Notes: a model not told the origin generated them from the sequence alone. Positions 1 to 5,270 are shown, numbered from the stretch's first letter. The stretch: DNA of 5,416 nt from an uncultured Dialister sp. (GCA_900543455.1 UQRR01000120.1:1-5416); one strand, 5' to 3'. Numbers and translations: made by a program.

Positions 1-10
1 ACGTAGCCCC

Positions 11-45
11 CTCACCCCTTCGGGGAGCTCCCCCGATGGGGAGCC
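11..45. repeat. Double GC-hairpin module (copy at left edge)
   Basis: Two hairpins lie side by side. CCCC-TTC-GGGG occupies 15-25, and GCTCCCC-CGAT-GGGGAGC occupies 27-44 with a perfect 7-bp stem. The same arrangement, a CCCC-TTC-GGGG hairpin followed at once by a second C-rich/G-rich hairpin, recurs at 3138-3170. The module is therefore a dispersed intergenic repeat rather than a unique structure. There is no T-run after it, so it is not a normal intrinsic terminator on this strand. Its function is unknown. Confidence 0.6.
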
Positions 46-81
46 AAGAACGTTCTGCCGCTTAACTTAATAGCATTACCT

Positions 82-94
82 AGAGGGGAAGGCT
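82..94. repeat. Half copy of the hairpin module
   Basis: AGAGGGGAAGGCT here matches the right half of the palindrome module at 3160-3172 (GAGGGGAAGGCT). The left half is missing, so this is a truncated copy. It lies just upstream of the GC hairpin at 106-132, which suggests that repeat modules have been joined together. Confidence 0.5.
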
Positions 95-98
95 ATGC

Positions 99-215
99 AT
101 GCTCCGCGGCGCTTATGATTGTTATGCGCCGCACCAGCATTCCTCACTGACGAGCAGAGCCTTCAAATGTAATCAGTTGATGGCACGTCCCACGGGCTGC
201 CGTGAAGTTTGAAAG
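99..215. repeat. Degenerate partial copy of the composite intergenic repeat
   Basis: The segment opens with a 7-bp hairpin, GCGGCGC (106-112) paired with GCGCCGC (126-132). A single ATTCCTC heptamer-like piece follows. A degenerate copy of the second conserved core comes next, with GAGCAGAGC near 155 and GGCACGTCCCACGGGCT near 182-198. The same order of GC hairpin, AT-rich heptamers and this core recurs at 2020-2134. At 313-431 the hairpin is replaced by a variant. This copy has no clear heptamer arms. Confidence 0.6.
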
Positions 216-331
216 CAGGGAAAAGTGGCTAGGGATGAGCGACTAGGGATTAGGAGTCTCAAGTGACTGGCGACTTGAATACTGCTTTCGGGCATCGCCC
301 TATACATATTCGCGGCGCAGCCGCCACCTTC

Positions 332-384
332 ATTCCTAATTCCTAATTCCTAATTCCTAATTCCTAATTCCTCATTCCTCATTC
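332..384. repeat. Tandem heptamer array (ATTCCTA)n
   Basis: There are five perfect ATTCCTA units (332-366), two ATTCCTC units (367-380) and a partial ATTC unit. The equivalent position in the copy after tilS (2054-2086) holds a different heptamer, ATTTCTC/ATTTCTA. The 7-bp period is thus kept while the unit sequence has drifted uniformly within each array, as expected from slippage and homogenisation. Confidence 0.9.
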
Positions 385-430
385 GAGCAGAGCTTTCATT
401 CACAATCAAGGGGAGGCACGTCCCACGGGC

Positions 431-479
431 TAATCCCTAATCCCTAGCTACTAATCCCTGGCTACTAGTTCCAAGTCCC
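431..479. repeat. Seven inverted-orientation heptamers upstream of tilS
   Basis: Units read TAATCCC, TAATCCC, TAGCTAC, TAATCCC, TGGCTAC, TAGTTCC, AAGTCCC. On the minus strand most become GGGATTA, GTAGCTA and GTAGCCA, the vocabulary of the plus-oriented array after hpt (2892-2999). The array stops just before the tilS ribosome binding site. No recognisable tilS promoter was found in it. Confidence 0.85.
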
Positions 480-499
480 TATTTTCCCAGGAGCGAACT

Positions 500-1930
500 A
501 TGAAAAAACAACCATCTCCTTTTATCGCGAAGATCCTCTCCTTTGCGCGGGAAAAGAAATTATGGCAGAGAGGCGAGCGGATCCTCGCGGCGGTGTCCGG
601 CGGGCCAGATTCGCTCGGGCTCCTGCTCTTTCTGCATGACATCGCAGAGAGGGAAGGGCTCTCTGTCGGCTGCTGTCTCGTGCAGCATCATTTGCGCGAG
701 GAGGCAGAAGAAGAGGCACGGTATGTGGAGCGCATCTGTGAGCGGCTTGGGATCCCCTTCTTTCGCAGGGATGTCTATGTCGAGGAGAAACGGCGCTTAG
801 GCGGCGGTTCCGTCGAGACGGTGGCGCGCACGCTCCGCTATGAGGCGCTCAGGGAAGTGCGGAAGGAAGCGGGGTATACCGTGATCGCACTGGCGCATCA
901 TGCAGACGATCAGGCCGAGACGATCCTTTTTCATCTGCTGCGCGGGAGCGGCGTGCGCGGTCTGTCGGGCATGGCGCCAAAGCATGAGGAGCTGATCCGT
1001 CCCTTCCTCACGGTCACGAAGAAAGAGATCGAAGATTTCCTCACTGCCTTTCCTTATGCGCCCTGCCATGATGCCACGAATGATGAGCTGGATGCGACGC
1101 GAAACCGCATTCGTCACCAGCTTCTCCCCGAGATGCTTTCCTATAATCCCAATCTGGTAGAGACGCTCCTGCATACGGCGGATATCCTTCGAGGCGAGGA
1201 TGCCTGGATGGAGGAGGCAGCAGAGGCCTGGCTTGCTTCTCACGGGAAAGAGGGAAGCCTCGAGAAGGACGCCTTTCGCGGCTTGCCTCTTGCCATGCGG
1301 CGGCGTGTCCTCCGGCGGATGCTTATGCACATGGGAGAGGTATCCTCTGATTTTGAAAGCCTTTCGCGTCTCGCTCTTCTCGCAGAGAACGGCGAGACGG
1401 GGAAGCTCACTTCGACGGCGCATGTGGTGATGGAGATCGGCCGGCGCTGTCTCTATTTCTACAAAGGCAATACCAAAAAGCAGGAGGGAAGCGGTCTTTT
1501 CCTTCTCGCAAAGCATTTTTTTGAAAAGTTCACCCAAAAAGATGTGGATAAACAGCAAGAGATGGCTATAATAAGTGGCAAGGACCGCGCAGACACGCTC
1601 TGGCACATGGAGACCGTGCGACTTCTAAAGCCGCCGGAGCATCCGGCTCGTAACCAATACCTGCTGGATGCTGAAAAGGTCGGGGAGGTCAGGCTTCGTA
1701 TGCCAAGACCGGGTGAGCGCATGGCGGCACTGGGGATGGATGGGACGAAGTCTATCAAGCGCATCCTGCAGGACGCCGGCATCCCCGCTGCTCTCCGACC
1801 GTATTGGCCCGTTGCCGCTGATGAAAAAGAGATCTACTGGACCTGTCTCCTCCGCGGCAGTCGATACGGCCGTGTGACGAAGGAGACCAAAGAGTACCTG
1901 CTGCTGACGATCTGGTTTGGGCGGAAATGA
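500..1930 (+). CDS. tilS: tRNA(Ile)-lysidine synthetase TilS
   Basis: This cytosolic enzyme attaches lysine, with ATP, to C34 of the tRNA-Ile that carries a CAU anticodon, so that it reads AUA instead of AUG. The modification is normally essential. The 476-residue protein shows the N-terminal ATP-pyrophosphatase (PP-loop) domain, with SGGPDS at residues 33-38, QHHLR at 62-66, ARTLRY at 109-114 and the family signature HHADDQAET at 133-141 followed by LLRGSGVRGLSGM. The middle part is the helical tRNA-binding region. The C-terminal TilS domain is visible near residues 395-440 (RPGERMAALGMDGTKSIK, then QDAGIPAALRPYWPVAAD). The length is normal for the family. The ATG is preceded by AGGAG (489-493) with a 6-nt spacer. 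Its neighbours hpt and ftsH match the conserved Firmicute order. No terminator follows: a heptamer array begins directly after the TGA stop. Confidence 0.97.
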   Translation: MKKQPSPFIAKILSFAREKKLWQRGERILAAVSGGPDSLGLLLFLHDIAEREGLSVGCCLVQHHLREEAEEEARYVERICERLGIPFFRRDVYVEEKRRLGGGSVETVARTLRYEALREVRKEAGYTVIALAHHADDQAETILFHLLRGSGVRGLSGMAPKHEELIRPFLTVTKKEIEDFLTAFPYAPCHDATNDELDATRNRIRHQLLPEMLSYNPNLVETLLHTADILRGEDAWMEEAAEAWLASHGKEGSLEKDAFRGLPLAMRRRVLRRMLMHMGEVSSDFESLSRLALLAENGETGKLTSTAHVVMEIGRRCLYFYKGNTKKQEGSGLFLLAKHFFEKFTQKDVDKQQEMAIISGKDRADTLWHMETVRLLKPPEHPARNQYLLDAEKVGEVRLRMPRPGERMAALGMDGTKSIKRILQDAGIPAALRPYWPVAADEKEIYWTCLLRGSRYGRVTKETKEYLLLTIWFGRK

Positions 1931-1983
1931 GTGACTGGTGACTAGTGACTGGTGACTAGGGAGTGACTAGTGACTGGTGACTG
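1931..1983. repeat. Heptamer array (GTGACTG/GTGACTA) directly after the tilS stop
   Basis: Seven units in plus orientation read GTGACTG, GTGACTA, GTGACTG, GTGACTA, then GGGA as a partial unit, then GTGACTA, GTGACTG, GTGACTG. The first unit starts at the base following the tilS TGA. Each unit contains TGA. Because 7 is not a multiple of 3, the array puts stops in all three forward frames within 21 bp. Confidence 0.9.
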
Positions 1984-2134
1984 AAATGCTACTTTCGGGC
2001 ATCGCCCTATTTATACTCCGCGGCGCTTCCATATTTTTATGCGCCGCACCACCATTTCGCATTTCTCATTTCTAATTTCTCATTCCAGCGAAACTTTCAC
2101 TCGCAATCAAGGGGCAGCACGCCCCATGGGCTAA
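1984..2134. repeat. Composite intergenic repeat, copy between tilS and hpt
   Basis: The first core (ACTTTCGGGCATCGCCCTAT, 1991-2010) is followed by the GC hairpin GCGGCGC (2020-2026) with GCGCCGC (2041-2047). Four ATTTCnn heptamers and a partial (2054-2086) come next, then the second core (2087-2134), about 80% identical by eye to 384-431, with nearly all differences being transitions. The array at 1931-1983 is the left heptamer arm of the same element. The right arm is absent, because a MITE has inserted at the CTAA that ends the second core. The hairpin lacks a T-run and is not a convincing tilS terminator. Confidence 0.7.
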
Positions 2135-2292
2135 GGAAACGCTGATTAAATCGCAGAGCCGGATTTCATATGGATTTTTATACATAGCTTTGTCATCATC
2201 TTCCTTAAATAGCTCGCTATTCGCGTCAGATGATTCCTTGCTCTGTATAAAAATCCAAGAATGAAATCAGACAACGATTGAATCAGTGTTCC
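2135..2292. mobile_element. MITE-like palindromic element with CTAA target duplication
   Basis: The 158-bp sequence has no coding capacity and is one long imperfect palindrome. Its ends, GGAAACGCTGATTAAATCG and the reverse complement of the right end, GGAACACTGATTCAATCG, are matching terminal inverted repeats. Inside, TGGATTTTTATACA (2171-2184) pairs perfectly with 2244-2257, and GATTTCAT also matches. AATAGC-TC-GCTATT (2208-2221) forms the centre. CTAA stands directly on both sides (2131-2134 and 2293-2296), as a 4-bp target duplication would. The size, lack of a gene, inverted ends and duplication fit a MITE. A CTAA duplication and ends beginning GG fit the IS5 group of IS5-family elements (target YTAR), so a transposase of that type elsewhere in the genome is inferred as its driver. 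Confidence 0.8.
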
Positions 2293-2310
2293 CTAACCTC
2301 GATTTATACT
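2278..2310 (+). promoter_or_regulatory. Weak candidate promoter for hpt
   Basis: A good -10-like box, TATACT (2305-2310), lies 33 bp before the hpt ATG. The only -35-like box is TTGAAT (2278-2283), with a long 21-bp spacer. TTGAAT lies inside the right terminal repeat of the MITE, so if this promoter works the insertion may have supplied part of it. The spacing makes this tentative, and transcription from tilS or further upstream is equally possible. Confidence 0.25.
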
Positions 2311-2343
2311 TTTTACTTCACATTTCATTGACAGGAGAATATC

Positions 2344-2895
2344 ATGGAAAATTTATCGAAAGACATCAAAACCGTACTTGTGACGAAAGAGCAGATCGCA
2401 GCGAAAGTGAAAGAGCTCGGCGCTCAGATCACGAAAGACTACGAAGGAAAGGATGTCGTACTTGTCGGCATTCTGAAAGGGGCGATGCCTTTCCTCTGCG
2501 ATCTGATGCGCTCGATCGATCTGCCGGTCACTCTCGACACCATGTGCGTGTCGAGCTATGGCAATAGCACCGTATCGAGCGGGCATGTCAAGATCAAGAA
2601 AGACCTTGACAAGGACATCCGCGGCAAGCATGTCATCGTGGTTGAGGATATCATCGACACCGGCATCACCATGTCCCACCTCGTGCCGCTCCTGAAGGAG
2701 AGAGGCGCGGCTTCGGTGGAGCTTGCCATCTGTCTCAATAAGAAGGAACGCCGCGAAGCGGATGTATATGTGAAGTATGTCGGTTTTGAAATTCCGGATG
2801 AATTCATCGTCGGCTATGGCTGTGACTATGCAGAAAAATACAGAAACCTCCCTGACGTCTGCGTACTGGATCATAAAGTCTATACGAAGGCGTGA
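2344..2895 (+). CDS. hpt: Hypoxanthine (guanine) phosphoribosyltransferase
   Basis: This cytosolic purine-salvage enzyme transfers phosphoribose from PRPP to hypoxanthine, and often guanine, giving IMP or GMP. The 183-residue protein has the type I phosphoribosyltransferase layout. LKG (44-46) is the pyrophosphate-binding loop, SSYG (70-73) is the flexible-loop motif, and VVVEDIIDTGITM (98-110) is the PRPP-binding signature with acidic E101/D102. The purine-site region contains K133 in LNKKERR, followed by VGYGCDYAEKYRNLP (156-170). The length is typical. The ATG has AGGAGA (2333-2338) with a 5-nt spacer. The stop TGA (2893-2895) lies within the first GTGACTG unit of the following array, so the array extends to the last codon. 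An in-frame TAG at 2911-2913 provides a backup stop. The usual neighbours tilS and ftsH are present, but the gaps on both sides are unusually long. No terminator is visible. Confidence 0.97.
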   Translation: MENLSKDIKTVLVTKEQIAAKVKELGAQITKDYEGKDVVLVGILKGAMPFLCDLMRSIDLPVTLDTMCVSSYGNSTVSSGHVKIKKDLDKDIRGKHVIVVEDIIDTGITMSHLVPLLKERGAASVELAICLNKKERREADVYVKYVGFEIPDEFIVGYGCDYAEKYRNLPDVCVLDHKVYTKA

Positions 2896-2999
2896 CTGGT
2901 AGCTAGGGATTAGGGGTTTCGAGTGACTGGTGACTAGTGACTGGTGACTGGTAGCTAGGGATTAGTGACTAGGGATTAGGGATTGGGGATTGGGGATTG
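2892..2999. repeat. Large mixed heptamer array overlapping the hpt stop
   Basis: About fifteen 7-bp units in plus orientation read GTGACTG, GTAGCTA, GGGATTA, GGGGTTT, a 3-bp interruption, GTGACTG, GTGACTA, GTGACTG, GTGACTG, GTAGCTA, GGGATTA, GTGACTA, GGGATTA, then GGGATTG three times. The block GTGACTG-GTAGCTA-GGGATTA occurs twice (2892-2912 and 2944-2964), which suggests duplication of a three-unit block as well as single-unit slippage. It is the left-arm type of the composite element. Confidence 0.9.
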
Positions 3000-3006
3000 G
3001 GATTCC

Positions 3007-3050
3007 CAAGTGACAGGTGACTTGAATACTACTTTCGGGTATCGCCGTTT
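3007..3050. repeat. Truncated first core of the composite repeat
   Basis: CAAGTGACAGGTGACTTG (3007-3024) matches CAAGTGACTGGCGACTTG at 260-277. AATACTACTTTCGGGTATCGCC (3025-3046) matches the core near 278-299 and 1985-2007. After about 3050 the similarity is lost, and neither the GC hairpin nor the second core follows. Confidence 0.7.
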
Positions 3051-3125
3051 ACAAGAATCGGTGCTCGGGGGGTGCCGTAAATCGCCTGCTAGAGACGCAT
3101 TTCCCCACTCTCTTTCATACCGCCA
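3051..3125. other. Unassigned intergenic stretch
   Basis: I recognise nothing in these 75 bases: no gene with a ribosome binding site, no tRNA or riboswitch-like fold, and no repeat unit shared with the rest of the window. It separates a truncated core from the hairpin module. It may be the residue of older sequence or of another repeat type. Confidence 0.3.
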
Positions 3126-3137
3126 GTGCCCTATCCG

Positions 3138-3172
3138 CCCCTTCGGGGCACCTTCCCCTCGAGGGGAAGGCT
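3138..3172. repeat. Double hairpin module with a perfect 20-bp palindrome
   Basis: CCCC-TTC-GGGG (3138-3148) is followed by CCTTCCCCTCGAGGGGAAGG (3151-3170), which is perfectly palindromic, and then CT. The module is related to 11-45 at the left edge. Its right half recurs at 82-94, and the last bases of the window (GCCTTCCCC) read as the start of an inverted copy. No T-run follows, so it is not a standard terminator. It is a dispersed element of unknown function. Confidence 0.65.
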
Positions 3173-3184
3173 AATTATATCAAA

Positions 3185-3220
3185 CGGCGAAGCCGCCACC
3201 GCACCCCTGAACCTTGAACC
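3185..3220 (-). repeat. GGTTCAA/GC-hairpin module, inverted copy upstream of ftsH
   Basis: On the minus strand this reads GGTTCAAGGTTCAGGG, a 5-nt variable spacer, then GTGGCGGCTTCGCCG. The plus-strand segment at 5340-5375 has the same 16-nt and 15-nt blocks and differs only in the 5-nt spacer. GGTTCAA is again a 7-bp unit. The GC part is also nearly identical to the hairpin at 313-327 (one difference). Confidence 0.8.
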
Positions 3221-3232
3221 TTCTTTTCTTTG

Positions 3233-3262
3233 TTGCCTTTCCACATACTTATATGCTAAAAT
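3233..3262 (+). promoter_or_regulatory. Probable ftsH promoter (extended -10)
   Basis: TTGCCT (3233-3238) as -35 and TAAAAT (3257-3262) as -10 are separated by 18 bp. TG one base before the -10 (3254-3255) gives an extended -10. It lies in the first AT-rich, repeat-free stretch after the repeat mosaic. The start of transcription would be near 3269, leaving a leader of about 88 nt before ftsH. This is a sigma-A-type prediction from sequence only. Confidence 0.5.
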
Positions 3263-3320
3263 TAGATATTATTCAGAACTATCAATCTATGGGGTGAAAA
3301 AACCTATTGAATGGGTCGTT

Positions 3321-3350
3321 TATATTTCACAGGAAATATAGAGAAGGAGG
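3321..3350 (+). promoter_or_regulatory. Leader hairpin and strong Shine-Dalgarno fixing the ftsH start
   Basis: TATATTTC-ACAG-GAAATATA (3321-3340) is a perfect 8-bp inverted repeat with a 4-nt loop. It ends 3 bases before AAGGAGG (3344-3350), a full Shine-Dalgarno located 6 nt before the TTG at 3357. An in-frame TAG at 3339-3341 rules out any upstream start. The hairpin could act in the mRNA or as a DNA operator; neither is shown. Confidence 0.65.
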
Positions 3351-3356
3351 AAAATA

Positions 3357-5252
3357 TTGAATAAATTTGTAAAGAATGTGGCCCTCTATGTGCTTCTGAT
3401 CATTATAGCGGTCTCCATATTCAATACCTTTGTTCATCCTCAGGAAAAACATTCGGAAATCACCTACAGCGATTTCATTTCGCAGGTCGAGAAGAAGAAT
3501 GTCGACTCCGTGACGATGACGAACAATTCCATCAGCGGTAAGCTGAAGGATGGCAGCGAATTCGCTACCTATGCACCAGACAATGACGCGCAGCTTCTGC
3601 CAAAGCTTTCGGAGGGCGGCGTCATCATCACTGCAAAACCGCCGGAACAGCCGTCTTGGTGGATGAATCTGCTCTCCTCTCTGCTTCCGATCATCATCTT
3701 GGTCGGCGTGTGGTTCTGGATCATGAACCAGACACAGGGCGGCGGCGGACGTGTCATGAGCTTTGGCAAGTCCAGAGCGAAGATGACCGCCGAAGGCCAG
3801 GTCCATGTGAATTTCTCTGATGTCGCAGGGGAAGACGAAGCGAAGGAAGAGCTCTCCGAAGTGGTGGATTTCCTGAAAAATCCGGGCCGCTATACGGCGA
3901 TCGGCGCGAAGATCCCGAAGGGCGTGCTCCTCGTCGGCCCGCCAGGGACAGGTAAGACACTGCTTGCCAAAGCAGTGGCCGGTGAAGCGAGGGTGCCATT
4001 CTTCTCCATCTCCGGCTCTGACTTTGTAGAAATGTTTGTCGGTGTCGGCGCTTCCCGTGTCCGTGACCTCTTTGCCCAGGCAAAGAAGAATGCGCCGTGC
4101 ATCGTCTTCATCGATGAGATCGATGCGGTGGGCCGTCAGAGAGGCAGCGGTCTCGGTGGCGGACACGACGAAAGAGAACAGACGCTGAACCAGCTCCTGG
4201 TCGAGATGGATGGCTTCGGCTCGAATGAAGGCATCATCACCATCGCTGCGACGAACCGTCCGGATATCCTCGATCCGGCGCTGCTGCGTCCGGGTCGTTT
4301 CGACCGCCGCGTCGTTGTCGGCCGTCCTGATCTCAGAGGCCGTCTTGCGATCCTGCGTGTCCATGCGAAGAACAAACCGCTGGAACCGGATGTCGATCTC
4401 AATACCATCGCCAAGAAAGTCCCGGGCTTCACAGGGGCTGATCTTGCGAACATGCTGAATGAAGCGGCACTTCTGGCTGCCCGTCAGAACAGAAAGACGA
4501 TCTCCATGGCTGATCTGGAAGAGGCCAGCGAAAAGGTCAGCTACGGGCCGGAAAGAAAGAGCCATAAGGTGAGCGATGAGGAAAGAAGAATCACCGCGTA
4601 CCACGAATCCGGCCATGCCATCATGGCGACCCTGCTGAAGGATGCGGATCCGGTGCACAAAGTCACCATCATTCCGCGAGGACAGGCGGGCGGCTACACC
4701 ATGATGCTCCCGCATGAAGAGCGCTCCTTCATCACGAAGTCGCATCTCCTTGCCCAGCTGCGTGTCGCTCTCGGCGGCCGCTGCGCGGAAAAGATCATTT
4801 TCAATGAAATCTCCAGCGGCGCGTCCGGAGACCTGCAGCAGGTGACCGGGATCCTTCGCAAGATGATCATGGAATGGGGCATGAGCGATCGCTTAGGACC
4901 GATGATCTTCGGCGAACATCAGGAACAGATCTTCCTTGGCAAGCAGCTCGGCTCGGAAAGAAACTACGGCGAGACTGTAGCTACTATCATCGATGAAGAA
5001 ATGCATAAGTACCTCGATGAAGCGTACAATGATACCATGCAGACACTGACGGACAATATGCCCGTCTTGGAAGCGATGGCGCAGGCGCTCCTCGAGGTGG
5101 AAACTATCGATCATAAACAGGTGGAAAACCTCTTCAAGTATCACTCCCTCTATGCGCCGGGAGAAGAACCGAAGAAGGAAGAAGACGAAGAGTCTCCGCT
5201 TCCGCCGATGCCAAAGGATGAAGGCCCGGCTCCTTCCCTCTATAGTGAATAA
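3357..5252 (+). CDS. ftsH: ATP-dependent zinc metalloprotease FtsH
   Basis: FtsH is a hexameric inner-membrane AAA+ protease that extracts and degrades misassembled membrane proteins and some short-lived cytosolic regulators. The 631-residue protein has transmembrane helix 1 (about 8-26), an extracytoplasmic domain (27-103) and helix 2 (about 104-123). A Gly-rich linker precedes the AAA module: Walker A GPPGTGKT (194-201), pore loop FVEMFVGVG (223-231), Walker B IVFIDE (249-254), and a second region of homology ending in RPGRFDRR with arginine fingers R311 and R314. The M41 protease domain carries the zinc motif HESGH (416-420; the common form is HEAGH, ligands and glutamate intact) and the third ligand D492 in SGASGDLQQ. 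The tail is acidic and proline-rich. The start is TTG, supported by AAGGAGG 6 nt upstream and an in-frame stop at 3339. Starting at the later GTG would cut into helix 1. It has its own promoter and terminator. Confidence 0.98.
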   Translation: MNKFVKNVALYVLLIIIAVSIFNTFVHPQEKHSEITYSDFISQVEKKNVDSVTMTNNSISGKLKDGSEFATYAPDNDAQLLPKLSEGGVIITAKPPEQPSWWMNLLSSLLPIIILVGVWFWIMNQTQGGGGRVMSFGKSRAKMTAEGQVHVNFSDVAGEDEAKEELSEVVDFLKNPGRYTAIGAKIPKGVLLVGPPGTGKTLLAKAVAGEARVPFFSISGSDFVEMFVGVGASRVRDLFAQAKKNAPCIVFIDEIDAVGRQRGSGLGGGHDEREQTLNQLLVEMDGFGSNEGIITIAATNRPDILDPALLRPGRFDRRVVVGRPDLRGRLAILRVHAKNKPLEPDVDLNTIAKKVPGFTGADLANMLNEAALLAARQNRKTISMADLEEASEKVSYGPERKSHKVSDEERRITAYHESGHAIMATLLKDADPVHKVTIIPRGQAGGYTMMLPHEERSFITKSHLLAQLRVALGGRCAEKIIFNEISSGASGDLQQVTGILRKMIMEWGMSDRLGPMIFGEHQEQIFLGKQLGSERNYGETVATIIDEEMHKYLDEAYNDTMQTLTDNMPVLEAMAQALLEVETIDHKQVENLFKYHSLYAPGEEPKKEEDEESPLPPMPKDEGPAPSLYSE

Positions 5253-5270
5253 TACGATAGAGCTTGACAG

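Larger units (their letters stand above)
225..479. repeat. Composite heptamer-armed repeat element, best preserved copy
   Basis: The parts in order are as follows. The left arm holds plus-oriented heptamers (225-259: GTGGCTA, GGGATGA, GCGACTA, GGGATTA, GGAGTCT). A short inverted motif follows, CAAGT-8-ACTTG (260-277). The first core has CTTTCGGGCATCGCCCTAT (284-302), whose GGGC-ATC-GCCC can form a small hairpin. A GC hairpin lies at 313-327. An ATTCCTA tract covers 332-380. The second core runs from 385 to 431. The right arm carries heptamers in the opposite orientation (431-479: TAATCCC, TAGCTAC, TGGCTAC and others), the reverse complements of GGGATTA, GTAGCTA and GTAGCCA. It encodes no protein. 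The inverted arms resemble a non-autonomous mobile or palindromic repeat, but I see no clean target duplication. The element ends 9 bp before the tilS Shine-Dalgarno. Confidence 0.65.

Noticed and set aside
332..479. Possible CRISPR-like array
   Set aside because: The units are 7 bp in direct tandem without unique spacers, and no cas genes are present.
683..697. TilS QHHLR motif lacking the Asp seen in some homologues
   Set aside because: That position varies among TilS proteins, and the other PP-loop and HHADDQAET residues are intact.
797..1606. Minus-strand open frame (269 codons) opposite tilS
   Set aside because: It is antisense to conserved TilS sequence and shows no domain or convincing ribosome binding site.
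2020..2047. GC hairpin as the tilS terminator
   Set aside because: The 7-bp stem has a 14-nt loop and is followed by CACCACC rather than a T-run.
2353..2874. Minus-strand open frame (173 codons) opposite hpt
   Set aside because: It is the mirror of hpt codons. The plus-strand protein has all the phosphoribosyltransferase motifs and this one has none.
2983..3341. Two short plus-strand open frames within the hpt-ftsH gap
   Set aside because: They run through heptamers and palindromes, have no Shine-Dalgarno and their products look random.
3327..4745. Long minus-strand open frame (472 codons) opposite ftsH
   Set aside because: It lies antisense to a certain ftsH, has no recognisable domains and reads as low-information Arg/His/Asp-rich sequence. 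GC-biased third positions of the real gene create such open frames.
3773..5252. Possible loss of function in FtsH from HESGH instead of HEAGH
   Set aside because: The zinc-binding histidines and catalytic glutamate fit HExxH, and the third ligand Asp is present, so activity is expected.
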